DNA from: Maribacter thermophilus
GTDB lineage: Bacteria > Bacteroidota > Bacteroidia > Flavobacteriales > Flavobacteriaceae
Direction: 5' to 3'
DNA length: 64,000 nucleotides
NCBI RefSeq assembly: GCF_001020565.1
Contig: NZ_LDAS01000001.1
Coordinates: forward strand, 224,402 to 288,401
The notes below the pieces were generated by a model. It was given only the letters and a program-made list of their open reading frames with translations, was not told the origin of the DNA and did no database searches. Of this stretch, positions 8,311 to 17,526 are shown in pieces. The translations under genes and the position numbers were made by a program. The stretch's first letter is position 1, and each line of letters starts with the position of its first letter.

Positions 8311-8643
8311 ATGATTTTTGATAAACAAGGAACCACTACCATTGTAGACCAAGAAAAAAAAGTCATTACTACTTTTCTTAAAAATTTGGAAGACCGTTAT
8401 TCAGAGGTTAAAAATGACAATTTGATTCTAAATCTTTTTTCCTTTGAAAAATTATCTGCGGGCGATGTGCTGGAATTTCTTCAAATTTCCAATAAGCATA
8501 AAAATTCGGGAAAATCGTTCGTAATAGTTACCGATAAGGTAAGTTATGATGAAGTTCCGGAAGAAATTATGGTCGTACCTACGCTACAAGAGGCCAAAGA
8601 CATAGTTGAAATGGAAGAAATAGAAAGGGACCTCGGCTTGTGA
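8311..8643 (+). CDS. Small STAS-like conserved protein, rnz neighbour
   Basis: A 110-residue soluble protein with alternating strands and helices: an early strand (GTTTIVDQ), 'NLILNLFSFEKLSAGDVLEFL', a strand 'KSFVIVTD' and a C-terminal helix with the acidic 'MEEIERDLGL'. This order resembles a STAS/anti-anti-sigma fold, and similar proteins sit directly before ribonuclease Z in other flavobacteria. No phosphorylatable Ser is evident in the usual place, so I do not propose a partner-switch role. It overlaps the rnz start (GTGA) and follows pyrB by 4 bp. Confidence 0.6.
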   Translation: MIFDKQGTTTIVDQEKKVITTFLKNLEDRYSEVKNDNLILNLFSFEKLSAGDVLEFLQISNKHKNSGKSFVIVTDKVSYDEVPEEIMVVPTLQEAKDIVEMEEIERDLGL

Positions 8644-9545
8644 AATTAACGATACTTGGTTGTTATGCGGCCACTCCACGAACCTTAACGAACCCGACAT
8701 CACAAGTATTGGAAATCAAAAACCATATGTTTTTGATAGATTGCGGAGAGGGTACACAAGTACAGTTGCGCAAGCATAAGATCAAGTTTTCGAGAATAAA
8801 CCATATATTTATTTCGCACCTGCACGGAGACCATTTTTTTGGCCTTCCCGGTCTTGTTTCGACCTTTAGGTTACTGGGAAGGGATAAGGAAATGCACATA
8901 TACGGCCCCAAAGGAATAAAGGAGGCCGTAACCCTTTTGCTAAAACTAGGAGATTCTTGGACCAATTATCAGCTCTACTTTCATGAATTAACATCGGCCG
9001 AAAAAGAATTGATTTATGAAGATGAAAAAGTAACCGTCGAGACCATACCATTGAACCATAGGGTCTATACCAATGGTTTTTTGTTCAAAGAAAAGTTGGG
9101 CGAACGCAAGCTAAATGTTGATGCGGTAAAATATCATGAAATAGACAAGGCCTACTTTCAGAACATAAAAAAAGGGAAAGATGTGGTTACGGAAATGGGA
9201 GAGATAATAGCAAATGCTGAGCTTAGTTTTGATCCCGTTAAACCAAGGTCTTATGCGTTTTGCAGTGATACGGCTTTTAAGCCGGATATTATTGCCCAAA
9301 TAAAAGAAGTGGACGTCCTGTACCACGAATCTACCTTCTTGGAATCGGAAAAACATCTGGCCGAAAAGACAAAGCATGCTACGGCAAAGGAAGCCGCGGA
9401 AATAGCAAAAAAAGCAAACGCCGGTACTTTGATATTGGGTCACTATTCTACACGCTACAAATCAATATCCTTGTTTAAGGAGCAGGCAGAAGAAATTTTC
9501 GACAACGTACTTTTGGCCGATGACGGCAAGTGTTTTGAATTTTAG
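8640..9545 (+). CDS. rnz: Ribonuclease Z
   Basis: A 301-residue metallo-beta-lactamase-fold endonuclease that trims the 3' trailer of tRNA precursors. The zinc motif HLHGDHFFG is at residues 60-68, and later ligands are visible in 'FCSDTAF' and 'LGHYSTRY'. The start is GTG, overlapping the TGA of the preceding gene; an ATG alternative would remove the first strand MKLTILGC. The two tRNA genes in this window lack an encoded CCA, so they need such 3' processing before CCA addition. Confidence 0.95.
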   Translation: MKLTILGCYAATPRTLTNPTSQVLEIKNHMFLIDCGEGTQVQLRKHKIKFSRINHIFISHLHGDHFFGLPGLVSTFRLLGRDKEMHIYGPKGIKEAVTLLLKLGDSWTNYQLYFHELTSAEKELIYEDEKVTVETIPLNHRVYTNGFLFKEKLGERKLNVDAVKYHEIDKAYFQNIKKGKDVVTEMGEIIANAELSFDPVKPRSYAFCSDTAFKPDIIAQIKEVDVLYHESTFLESEKHLAEKTKHATAKEAAEIAKKANAGTLILGHYSTRYKSISLFKEQAEEIFDNVLLADDGKCFEF

Positions 9546-9663
9546 CTTTGTTTCAATTTAGATAGATAAAATAATCTTTGGTCCGCCGAACAAAAGAGCA
9601 AGTCTTGCTTTAAAAAATGAGATCTTTTCAAGATCTTTGAGTATATTGTTTTTTTAAGTTTTA

Positions 9664-10314
9664 ATGATGCAGAAAGATCTAGGGGATTACAGAAAATCAT
9701 ATGAAAAAAGTGCGTTGATGGAAAATAGTATTTCCGACAACCCAATGCAACTTTTTCAGACTTGGTTTTATGAGGTGGAACAATCTAATGGAGTGGATGA
9801 GCCCAACGCAATGACGGTTTCTACGATTGGTTTAGACGGTTTTCCAAAAAGCAGGGTAGTGTTGTTAAAGAAATATACCCACGAGGGATTTATTTTTTAC
9901 ACGAACTATAAAAGTGAAAAGGGAAGGGCTATTTCCAATAACCCGAATGTTTGCGTGTCTTTTTTTTGGCCCAATTTGGAAAGGCAGGTAATTATCAAGG
10001 GAAAAGCGGAAAAAATAGCCGAAAACCTTTCCGATGGGTATTTTGAATCAAGACCCCATGGCAGTAAGCTTGGTGCCTTGGTTTCTAATCAAAGTAGTGT
10101 TATTGCCTCCAGGGACGAACTGGAAGATGAATTAACAAGATTAGAGAAAGAATATGACGGAAAAGAAGTGCAAAGGCCAAAACATTGGGGAGGGTATATA
10201 GTAAAACCTATTTCGATGGAGTTTTGGCAAGGAAGACCCAATAGACTGCACGATAGAATCCGTTACAGGTTGGAAAATGGTTTAGATTGGGTAGTGGAGC
10301 GTTTGGCACCGTAA
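9664..10314 (+). CDS. pdxH: Pyridoxamine/pyridoxine 5'-phosphate oxidase
   Basis: A 216-residue FMN enzyme that oxidises PNP or PMP to pyridoxal 5'-phosphate. Family landmarks are in order: AMTVSTIGLDGFPKSRVVLLK (about 50-70), 'FYTNYKSEKGR', 'FFWPNLERQV' for FMN binding, 'SNQSSVI', and the C-terminal PLP site 'WGGYIVKPISMEFWQGRPNRLHDR'. ATG codons at 9664 and 9667 are both possible starts. It is followed 12 bp later by the SixA-like gene. Confidence 0.96.
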   Translation: MMQKDLGDYRKSYEKSALMENSISDNPMQLFQTWFYEVEQSNGVDEPNAMTVSTIGLDGFPKSRVVLLKKYTHEGFIFYTNYKSEKGRAISNNPNVCVSFFWPNLERQVIIKGKAEKIAENLSDGYFESRPHGSKLGALVSNQSSVIASRDELEDELTRLEKEYDGKEVQRPKHWGGYIVKPISMEFWQGRPNRLHDRIRYRLENGLDWVVERLAP

Positions 10315-10326
10315 AACTGGATAGGT

Positions 10327-10812
10327 ATGAAAAATTTATTGTTTATGCGCCACGGGAAATCTTCTTGGGAACTCAATGTCGGCGACCAAGATAGGGCCTT
10401 GCAACAAAGGGGTGTATTGGATGCCCATCTGGTGGGCGCTAAATTAGCGGAAGAGGATCTGGCTATCGATTTTGTGTTTTCGAGCCCGGCGAATAGGGCG
10501 TTTCATACGGCAATAATTTGTCTTAGGAGTTTAAAATATCCTTTGGATAAATTAAAGATCGTTCCAGATTTGTATGACTTTTCGGGTAATAAAGTATTGG
10601 GATTTATAAAAAGCCTAAACGATGATTTTGATACCGTGTTACTGTTTGGCCATAACCACGCATTTACCTATTTGGTAAATTCTTTGGGAGACAGACACAT
10701 AGATAATCTTCCCACGAGCGGTTTTGCACATATACAGTTCAGTGAAGGGTCATGGAAAGATATTTCACAAGGCTCTACAATTAAAACAATATTTCCAAAG
10801 CAGTTAAAATAA
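10327..10812 (+). CDS. SixA-like histidine phosphatase
   Basis: A 161-residue member of the histidine phosphatase superfamily. The catalytic RHG motif is at residues 8-10 (MRHGKSSW), the second Arg is in 'SSPANRAFHTA', and the C-terminal catalytic His is in 'LFGHNHAF'. SixA in E. coli dephosphorylates phospho-His on phosphorelay and PTS proteins; Bacteroidota homologues are uncharacterised. The gene is 3 bp upstream of ppk1, so it may act in phosphate or polyphosphate metabolism; this is inference from position only. Confidence 0.85.
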   Translation: MKNLLFMRHGKSSWELNVGDQDRALQQRGVLDAHLVGAKLAEEDLAIDFVFSSPANRAFHTAIICLRSLKYPLDKLKIVPDLYDFSGNKVLGFIKSLNDDFDTVLLFGHNHAFTYLVNSLGDRHIDNLPTSGFAHIQFSEGSWKDISQGSTIKTIFPKQLK

Positions 10813-10815
10813 AAT

Positions 10816-12882
10816 ATGGTGAAGTATAATAATCAGTACGTAAATAGAGAAATAAGTTGGTTGTGGTTCAATGAGCGTGTGTTGCAAGAGAGTGCCGATA
10901 CCAAGGTGCCCTTAATAGAAAGGTTGAGGTTTTTGGGTATTTTCTCTAATAACTTGGATGAATTTTTTAAAGTACGTTATGCTACCGTAAAAAGAATCGT
11001 AGAAGCCGGAAAAACTGGCAAAAGTGTTTTGGGAGGGGAAAAGGCCAAAGATCTGTTAGAGGAAATTACAGAAATCGTTATTAATCAACAGGCCAAAAGT
11101 TTGGTCATTTTAAAGCGGATAGAGGAAGAGCTGGAAAACCAGAATATTTTTATTATCAAGGAGACCGAACTTAATGATAATCAGAAGGAATTTGTTAAGC
11201 GATATTTTCTTCAGAATGTGAGTCCGCAGTTAATGACGATAATCCTTAACGACCTTACCCGTTTTCCGACCCTAAAGGATACAGCGGCTTATTTGGCCAT
11301 TAAGATGATCATTAAAAGCGATAAGGCTAAAAAAGAAAAAAGATTTGCGCTGATAGAAATTCCAAAAGGCATCGATCGTTTTGTGGTGTTGCCTAAAGAG
11401 GGGGACAAAGATTATATTATAATTCTCGATGATGTGATCAGGTATTGTCTGGATAGTATTTTTACCATGTTCGAATACGAGTCCATCTCTGCGCATATGA
11501 TAAAGATTACCAGAGATGCGGAATTGGACATTGACAATGATTTGAGCAAAAGTTTTATCGAAAAAATTTCTTCTAGTGTAGAGCACAGAAAGATCAGTGA
11601 TCCCGTACGTTTTGTGTACGATAAGAGTATAGGTAAAGATACCCTCGCATTTTTAAAGGAGAAGATGAACATTGAGGAGACCGATAGTGTAATACCTGGA
11701 GGAAGATATCATAACAAAAGGGATTATATGGGCTTTCCAAGTCTTAACAGAAAAGATTTATTGTATGATAGAATTACCCCATTACCTGTTAAGGGATTAA
11801 GTATCGAAGGTAGTATTCTTGAAAGTATCGCTAAAAAAGATTATTTGCAATATACTCCATACCACACCTTTACATACATTTTAAAATTTCTGAGAGAAGC
11901 CGCTTTGGATCCAAAGGTGCGCACTATTAAAATTACGGTATATAGGTTGGCAAATAATTCTCAGGTGGCGGCATCTTTGATAAACGCCGTAAAGAATGGG
12001 AAGCAGGTGACCGTTCAGATAGAACTACAGGCGCGTTTTGATGAGCAGGCGAATATTGAATATGCCGAGCAATTACAGGCAGAAGGAGTTAAATTGATTT
12101 TTGGGGTGCCGGGGTTAAAGGTTCATAGCAAAATTTGTTTGATAGAGAGGGAGGAAGAGCAAGGTCTTAAAAGATATGGTTTTATTAGTACCGGTAACTT
12201 TAATGAGGACACGGCCAGAATATATACCGATTACACCTTGTTTACGGCACACGAAGCAATTTTAAAAGAGCTGAACAAAGTATTCGATTTTTTTGAGACT
12301 ACGTATAAAATTAATAAGTACAAGCACCTTATCGTGTCTCCACACTATACCAAGAGTATTTTTTCTAAGCTGATAGATAATGAAATTAAAAATGCCATTG
12401 CTGGAAAAGAAGCCTATATAAAGATAAAAATGAACAGTTTTACCTCTTATAAAATGGTAGATAAACTGTACAAGGCCAGTAGGGCAGGTGTTAAGATCCA
12501 ATTGATCATTCGAGGTATCTGTTGTCTTGTGCCGGGTGTAAAAGGTATGAGCGAGAACATTGAGGCTATTAGTGTGGTAGATAAGTTTTTAGAACATACC
12601 CGACTATTCGTATTTGCCAACGGGGGTGATCCTAAAGTATATATCTCATCGGCCGATTGGATGACCAGGAATCTTGATTATAGGGTAGAAGTAGGTTGCC
12701 CAATTTATGATGAGGATATTAAACAAGAGCTTATGGACACTTTTGAAATCTGTTGGAGAGATAACCTAAAAGCACGTGTATTCACAGAAAAACAAGACAA
12801 CGCCTACCGTAAAACAACCGTACCAGAATGTAGGTCACAGTTTGAGACATATGATTATTATTTGAAAAAACTAAAATCATAG
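10816..12882 (+). CDS. ppk1: Polyphosphate kinase 1
   Basis: A 688-residue enzyme that makes inorganic polyphosphate from ATP. The N-terminal domain begins YVNREISWLWFNERVL, as is usual for PPK1. The active-site motifs of the phospholipase-D-like core are visible: the phospho-accepting His in GLKVHSKICLI (about residue 438), the Arg of 'IELQARFDEQANI', and the second His in 'EHTRLFVFANG' (about 594). Length is standard. It ends the pdxH-sixA-ppk1 run and is followed by a long hairpin. Confidence 0.96.
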   Translation: MVKYNNQYVNREISWLWFNERVLQESADTKVPLIERLRFLGIFSNNLDEFFKVRYATVKRIVEAGKTGKSVLGGEKAKDLLEEITEIVINQQAKSLVILKRIEEELENQNIFIIKETELNDNQKEFVKRYFLQNVSPQLMTIILNDLTRFPTLKDTAAYLAIKMIIKSDKAKKEKRFALIEIPKGIDRFVVLPKEGDKDYIIILDDVIRYCLDSIFTMFEYESISAHMIKITRDAELDIDNDLSKSFIEKISSSVEHRKISDPVRFVYDKSIGKDTLAFLKEKMNIEETDSVIPGGRYHNKRDYMGFPSLNRKDLLYDRITPLPVKGLSIEGSILESIAKKDYLQYTPYHTFTYILKFLREAALDPKVRTIKITVYRLANNSQVAASLINAVKNGKQVTVQIELQARFDEQANIEYAEQLQAEGVKLIFGVPGLKVHSKICLIEREEEQGLKRYGFISTGNFNEDTARIYTDYTLFTAHEAILKELNKVFDFFETTYKINKYKHLIVSPHYTKSIFSKLIDNEIKNAIAGKEAYIKIKMNSFTSYKMVDKLYKASRAGVKIQLIIRGICCLVPGVKGMSENIEAISVVDKFLEHTRLFVFANGGDPKVYISSADWMTRNLDYRVEVGCPIYDEDIKQELMDTFEICWRDNLKARVFTEKQDNAYRKTTVPECRSQFETYDYYLKKLKS

Positions 12883-12918
12883 TCCGTTAACCCTATAAAA
12901 ACAGAAATCAATTTTATA

Positions 12919-12972
12919 AAAAAACCATGGAATCTATATGCTTTTTTAAGGCAAGAATCCATGGTTTTTCTT
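12919..12972. terminator. Bidirectional terminator between ppk1 and miaE
   Basis: AAAAACCATGGA pairs with TCCATGGTTTTT across a loop of about 26 nt, with T runs on both strands. It lies between the convergent ppk1 and miaE genes. Confidence 0.75.
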
Positions 12973-13000
12973 TTTGTAAATGTATGGTAAGGCAATAAAA

Positions 13001-13585
13001 CTAACCGTGTACTTTTTCCGATTTGCTCAGGTTTTCCATGATTTTTGCTTCATACGTAAGTAGGTCTTGCCATTTTTTGTCCACTTCTTCACGGTCGCCG
13101 TATTGTCTGGCGAATTTTAAGAACATAGTGTAATGGCCAGCCTCGCTGATCATTAGTTTATGGTAAAACTCAGCCAATTTTTTATCCGTTAGCTCTTCTG
13201 AGAGCAACCTAAAACGTTCGCAACTTCTGGCTTCTATAAGGGCTGCGTACAAGAGCCTATGAACCAGTTGGGTTGTTCTGCTACCTCCTTTTGGAAAAAA
13301 TTTCACGAGCTCCAATACATATTCGTCCTTGCGATCACGGCCCAATTTATTGCCACGGGCAATAATTAGGTCGTGCACCATTTTAAAATGCCCCATTTCT
13401 TCTCGAGAAAGTGCTATCATTTCTTCAACAAGTTCTGTGTATTCTGGAAATGAGACAATCAGTGAAATAGCAGTACTTGCCGCCTTTTGTTCACAATAGG
13501 CATGGTCGGTGAGTATTTCATCAATGTTCTTTTCTACGATATTTACCCATCTAGGGTCTGTTGGCAGTTTTAGGCCTAGCATCAT
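13001..13585 (-). CDS. miaE: tRNA-(ms2io6A)-hydroxylase
   Basis: A 194-residue ferritin-like non-haem diiron enzyme that hydroxylates the isoprenoid group at A37 of some tRNAs. Two E...ExxH iron-binding sets can be seen: 'DHAYCEQKAASTA' with 'SREEMGHFKMVHD', and 'LIEARSCERFRLL' with 'MISEAGHYTMF'. Length is typical. Read in reverse, away from the ebo cluster and convergent with ppk1. No miaA or miaB is in view. Confidence 0.93.
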   Translation of the reverse strand: MMLGLKLPTDPRWVNIVEKNIDEILTDHAYCEQKAASTAISLIVSFPEYTELVEEMIALSREEMGHFKMVHDLIIARGNKLGRDRKDEYVLELVKFFPKGGSRTTQLVHRLLYAALIEARSCERFRLLSEELTDKKLAEFYHKLMISEAGHYTMFLKFARQYGDREEVDKKWQDLLTYEAKIMENLSKSEKVHG

Positions 13586-13653
13586 TATTACAACTTTTGT
13601 TTTTTAACTCTCGTTTAAAGTTGTAAAAATAAGGCTTTGTGGGTTTTAATAAT

Positions 13654-13661
13654 TATTTTTG
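13654..13661 (+). promoter_or_regulatory. Candidate -7 promoter element for the ebo operon
   Basis: TATTTTTG fits TAnnTTTG, 28 bp before the ATG at 13690. A TTTG at 13636-13639 is present but only 14 bp away, shorter than the usual 17-20. Its location argues against the upstream GTG at 13639 as the eboA start. Confidence 0.4.
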
Positions 13662-13689
13662 GAAAGGAGATTATATAATAGATACCCAA

Positions 13690-14538
13690 ATGCAGGTTAG
13701 CGAACAGATCAAAGGGGCCTTGGTGTCCCAATCAAATGCGGATGCCATATTATGGTTAGATGAGAAAACTTCAAAATTGGAAACGGATAAGAACGTAAGG
13801 GACCTGTACATGTCTTACAGTTTGTTGGCATCCAAATTCGATAAAAACATACCGTTAAAATTTAAGGGGGAGGTAAGTGGGGCGTTGTCCTATTTAGATT
13901 CCCATAATGCAAATTTACTAGAGGCTGCCAGAATTTATCTTCTAGCAAAAGTATTGGAGATCGATGATGAATTTTATGGTCCCAAGGTTGCTAATATTAT
14001 TCAAGTTGCCGATACTACCGAACTAGAAACCTTTTTAAAGTTCTTGATGCTTTTGCCAAAACCGGAAACATATAAATCTACGGCAGTGGAGGCTCTTAGA
14101 ACCAATATTTCCGTAATTTTTGATGCCATTACGTTAAACAATCCATATCCTGCGAAATATTTTAACGACCAGCAATGGAACCAAATGTATTTAAAGGCGG
14201 CCTTTATGGAAAGGGATCTTTCGCAGATTCAATCAGTAGATGAAAGGGCCAATGCCGATCTGGCGCGTATTATATCTGATTATGCACATGAAAGATGGGC
14301 GGCTTCAAGAAAAATAGACCCTATGTTCTGGAGACCGGTATCTAGGTTTTTGAACCAAACCCTGTTAAATGACATGCGACGTTTATTGGGTAGCGAAGAT
14401 CTGTATGAGAACAGGGCGGGAGCCTTGAGCTGTTATTACTCGGAAAATAAAGAAGCACTAAATTTATTGGAGGGACACGAAGATTTAAAGAAAGAAATAG
14501 AAATAAACAAGTTAACTTGGAATACCTTAAAGAATTAA
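13690..14538 (+). CDS. eboA: EboA family protein
   Basis: A 282-residue, mostly helical protein of the EboA family and the first gene of the ebo cluster. Its biochemical role is unknown. In Nostoc the cluster is needed to deliver a scytonemin precursor to the periplasm. I recognise it by the helix-rich layout, 'NADAILWLDEKTSKLE' near the N-terminus, and 'ARIISDYAHERWAASRKIDP' with 'MFWRPVSRFL' toward the C-terminus, plus its five ebo neighbours in order. An open frame extends to a GTG at 13639, but a promoter-like element lies inside that extension. eboB begins 3 bp after its stop. Confidence 0.88.
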   Translation: MQVSEQIKGALVSQSNADAILWLDEKTSKLETDKNVRDLYMSYSLLASKFDKNIPLKFKGEVSGALSYLDSHNANLLEAARIYLLAKVLEIDDEFYGPKVANIIQVADTTELETFLKFLMLLPKPETYKSTAVEALRTNISVIFDAITLNNPYPAKYFNDQQWNQMYLKAAFMERDLSQIQSVDERANADLARIISDYAHERWAASRKIDPMFWRPVSRFLNQTLLNDMRRLLGSEDLYENRAGALSCYYSENKEALNLLEGHEDLKKEIEINKLTWNTLKN

Positions 14539-14541
14539 ACA

Positions 14542-15450
14542 ATGGAAGATAAGATGATGATAATTGATCCACACGTTCATATGACATCAAGAACTACTGA
14601 TGATTATGAAGCGATGCAAAAGGCGGGTGTGGTAGCCGTAATAGAACCTTCTTTTTGGCTGGGGCAGCCAAGAACACAAGTGGGGTCTTTCCAAGATTAC
14701 TTTAGCAGTTTGGTGGGTTGGGAGCCTTTTAGGGCCAGTCAATTTGGTATAAAGCATTATTGTACTATTGGTTTAAATTCAAAAGAAGCCAATAATGAAG
14801 CTTTGGCGGAGCAGGTAGTAGAGCTGTTGCCCCTGTACTTGCATAAAGAAAATGTCGTCGCAATTGGTGAAATTGGTTATGATGATCAGACACCTGCAGA
14901 AGATAAATATTTTAGAATGCAGTTAGATTTGGCCAAAGAACTGAATATGACCGTACAGGTACATACACCGCATAGAGACAAAAAAGCGGGAACCATTAAA
15001 AGTATGGAGGTTTGTTTAGAGCATGGTCTTGATCCATCGAACGTAATTATTGACCATAACAATGAAGAAACGGTAAAAGAAGTTCTGGACCGTGGATTTA
15101 TTGCGGCATTTACCATATACCCGAAAACCAAAATGGGAAATGAGCGCATGGTAGAGGTGGTCAGAAAATTCGGTAGCACCAATATTATCGTAGACAGTTC
15201 TGCGGATTGGGGGGTTAGTGATCCATTGGCAGTGCCAAAAACAGCTTCTTTGATGTTGAAAAGAGGAATAGCCAAAGAAGATGTGGTAAAAACGTGTTAC
15301 CAAAATGCATTGGATGCCTTTAGTAAAAATGGAAAGATGAAAGAGGAGCATTGGTTAAATCCAGGAGGTATAGACCAATCACAATTATTTAATGATAATA
15401 GCGTTTTAAGGGGGCAAACACCTCGAATTGATTCCGACCAAATCACCTAA
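14542..15450 (+). CDS. eboB: EboB, TatD-family metal-dependent hydrolase
   Basis: A 302-residue TIM-barrel amidohydrolase-like protein. Metal ligands of the TatD family are visible: HVH at the start (DPHVHM, about residues 11-13), Glu in 'IGEIGYDD', His in 'QVHTPH' and 'IIDHNN', and Asp in 'IVDSSADWG'. TatD relatives are nucleases or hydrolases; in ebo clusters the substrate is unknown. A second ATG at 14554 (MMIIDPH) is an equally good start. It is the second gene of an operon with 3-5 bp spacings. Confidence 0.9.
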   Translation: MEDKMMIIDPHVHMTSRTTDDYEAMQKAGVVAVIEPSFWLGQPRTQVGSFQDYFSSLVGWEPFRASQFGIKHYCTIGLNSKEANNEALAEQVVELLPLYLHKENVVAIGEIGYDDQTPAEDKYFRMQLDLAKELNMTVQVHTPHRDKKAGTIKSMEVCLEHGLDPSNVIIDHNNEETVKEVLDRGFIAAFTIYPKTKMGNERMVEVVRKFGSTNIIVDSSADWGVSDPLAVPKTASLMLKRGIAKEDVVKTCYQNALDAFSKNGKMKEEHWLNPGGIDQSQLFNDNSVLRGQTPRIDSDQIT

Positions 15451-15454
15451 TAAC

Positions 15455-16354
15455 ATGATAAAGAAAATCATGGGTTTTGCTAGACTGGCAAGGCCTGCGA
15501 ATCTGCCAACGGCGGCTGCCGATATTTTGGCGGGTATCACTATATCATTATATTTTTTGAACACAGAAGCAGCTACCTTTTTTGTAGAAAGCCGCTTTGA
15601 GGTTTTTTTATTGGTGTGTTCATCTGTTTTTCTGTACGCCGGGGGCGTTGTTTTTAACGATGTGTTCGATGCGGAATTGGACGCGGTGGAACGTCCAGAG
15701 AGGGCTATCCCTAGTGGTTTAATTAGCGTGCCTCAAGCAATTTTATGGGGTGTTTTGCTAATGGTTTCCGGACTTTTTATGGCATATGGTACAAATGTAC
15801 TGAGTGGTAATCTAGCCCTTGTTTTAGTGGCTGCAATTCTTATATATGACGGTGTGGCCAAGAGGTATTCCTTTTGGGGGCCTTTGGTCATGGGTATATG
15901 TCGAGGGCTAAATTTGTTGCTGGGTATGTCCATTTTATCACAGATAAACCCTTGGTGGGTCGCCTTGGTACCGGTGTTGTATATTTTTGCGATAACTCTT
16001 ATCAGTAGGGGAGAAGTACATGGAAACAATAAGAAACATATTCTTATATCAGGCTTAATGTATGCCATCGTAATCCTTTCCATAACGGGTGCCATTATTA
16101 TGTTTTCCGATAACTTATACAGCTCCTTACCTTTTATAATTTTATTTTCATTTTTGGTATTTCGTCCTTTATCAAAGGCTTATAAAGAGAACTCACCTGC
16201 CAATATTAAAAAAGCGGTAATGGCAGGTGTCTTGTCTTTGGTGGTGATGGATGCATGTTGGGTTGCTGGGTTTTCCAACTGGTATATTGCACTGGGCGTT
16301 TTATTACTTTTACCATTATCTTTAATACTTTCTAGAATTTTTGCCGTTACATAG
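15455..16354 (+). CDS. eboC: EboC, UbiA-like membrane prenyltransferase
   Basis: A 299-residue integral membrane protein with about eight to nine helices. The UbiA-family aspartate-rich motif is present as 'NDVFDAELDAVERPERAIPSG' (about residues 68-88), preceded by 'LARPANLPTAAADILAG'. The second Asp motif seems replaced by 'YDGVAKRYSFWGP'. UbiA enzymes attach prenyl chains to aromatic or polar acceptors; in ebo the acceptor is unknown. The ATG at 15455 is preferred to a TTG at 15428, because the latter lies inside eboB. It overlaps no gene; eboD starts 4 bp after its stop. Confidence 0.9.
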   Translation: MIKKIMGFARLARPANLPTAAADILAGITISLYFLNTEAATFFVESRFEVFLLVCSSVFLYAGGVVFNDVFDAELDAVERPERAIPSGLISVPQAILWGVLLMVSGLFMAYGTNVLSGNLALVLVAAILIYDGVAKRYSFWGPLVMGICRGLNLLLGMSILSQINPWWVALVPVLYIFAITLISRGEVHGNNKKHILISGLMYAIVILSITGAIIMFSDNLYSSLPFIILFSFLVFRPLSKAYKENSPANIKKAVMAGVLSLVVMDACWVAGFSNWYIALGVLLLLPLSLILSRIFAVT

Positions 16355-16358
16355 TTAT

Positions 16359-17519
16359 ATGATATTAAAACCTATAAAACAGTCTTTCACGGTTCAGTAT
16401 GATTATCAACTCCATTTCACAAGAGATTTGTTCGGTTTGGGCAATCCTCTTTTTGTTGATATAATTAAGAACTATAAAGATTACGAACCTGTAAAACTAT
16501 TATTTGTAGTAGATAAAGGCGTGGTTGGTAGCCATCCACAATTGCTTGAAAAAATATCGAATTATTGTGCTTCGAATTCTGCTCATTTAAAGTATACCGA
16601 TAGTTTGGTCATAGATGGTGGAGAACAGGCCAAGAATAAGGCGGAATACATAGATATGGTTCTTAAGGGCATTAATGACAATGCCATTTGTAGGCATTCA
16701 TTCGTGATAGCTTTGGGCGGAGGGGCGATTATAGATATGGTCGGTTATGCCGCAGCGATCGCCCATAGGGGGGTAAAGTTGATTCGTATACCAACCACGG
16801 TGTTGTCGCAGAACGATTCTGCCGTCGGTGTTAAGAACAGCGTAAACATATTTAACAAAAAAAACTTCTTAGGAACGTTTGCCCCACCATATGCAATTAT
16901 TAACGATAGTGATTTTCTTGCAACATTAGAACAAAGAGATTGGATTTCGGGTATCGCCGAAGCCATAAAAGTGGCTCTTATAAAAGATAGGTCGTTCTTT
17001 GAGTATATTTCGGACAATGCCAATGCTTTAAGAAAAAGGGAGCTGGAACCAATGCAATATGTAATTTATAAATGTGCGGAAATGCACATGTACCATATTT
17101 CGCAGGGTGGAGATCCGTTTGAATCTGGATCTTCCAGGCCTCTGGATTTTGGCCACTGGGCCGCTCATAAATTGGAGTATATGACCAATTATGAATTGCG
17201 ACATGGGGAGGCTGTCGCAAAGGGCATTGCCTTGGATGTTACCTATGCAAAGTTAATGGGGCTTATTACAAGTGCCGAGTTAAATGCTATTTTAGAAGCT
17301 ATGACCTCTATAGGGTTTAATTTAACTCTTCCATTGGAGTCGCAAAGTAAAGTGCAAGAACTTTTAGAAGGTATAGAAGAGTTTCGTGAGCATCTTGGAG
17401 GACAATTGACCATTACGCTTATTTCTGGAATAGGAAAAAAGCACGATGTGCACGAAATAGATATGAAAGTAATGGAGCGGGCAATAGAGCAATTAAATCA
17501 TCAATTTGCCTTGAAATAG
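16359..17519 (+). CDS. eboD: EboD, 3-dehydroquinate-synthase-like sugar phosphate cyclase
   Basis: A 386-residue NAD- and metal-dependent enzyme of the dehydroquinate synthase superfamily. The NAD loop is ALGGGAIIDM (about 118-127), followed by 'IRIPTTVLSQNDSAVGVKNSVN'. Metal ligands appear as Glu in 'GIAEAIKVALIKD', His in 'DFGHWAAHKLE', and His in 'LRHGEAVAKGIALD'. It probably is not the shikimate-pathway aroB: it sits in an ebo operon and its length and substitutions (SQNDSAVG for the usual AQVDSSVG) set it apart. The product cyclitol or ketoacid is unknown. I start at the ATG at 16359 because the earlier frame start lies inside eboC. Confidence 0.88.
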   Translation: MILKPIKQSFTVQYDYQLHFTRDLFGLGNPLFVDIIKNYKDYEPVKLLFVVDKGVVGSHPQLLEKISNYCASNSAHLKYTDSLVIDGGEQAKNKAEYIDMVLKGINDNAICRHSFVIALGGGAIIDMVGYAAAIAHRGVKLIRIPTTVLSQNDSAVGVKNSVNIFNKKNFLGTFAPPYAIINDSDFLATLEQRDWISGIAEAIKVALIKDRSFFEYISDNANALRKRELEPMQYVIYKCAEMHMYHISQGGDPFESGSSRPLDFGHWAAHKLEYMTNYELRHGEAVAKGIALDVTYAKLMGLITSAELNAILEAMTSIGFNLTLPLESQSKVQELLEGIEEFREHLGGQLTITLISGIGKKHDVHEIDMKVMERAIEQLNHQFALK

Positions 17520-17526
17520 TAAGTTT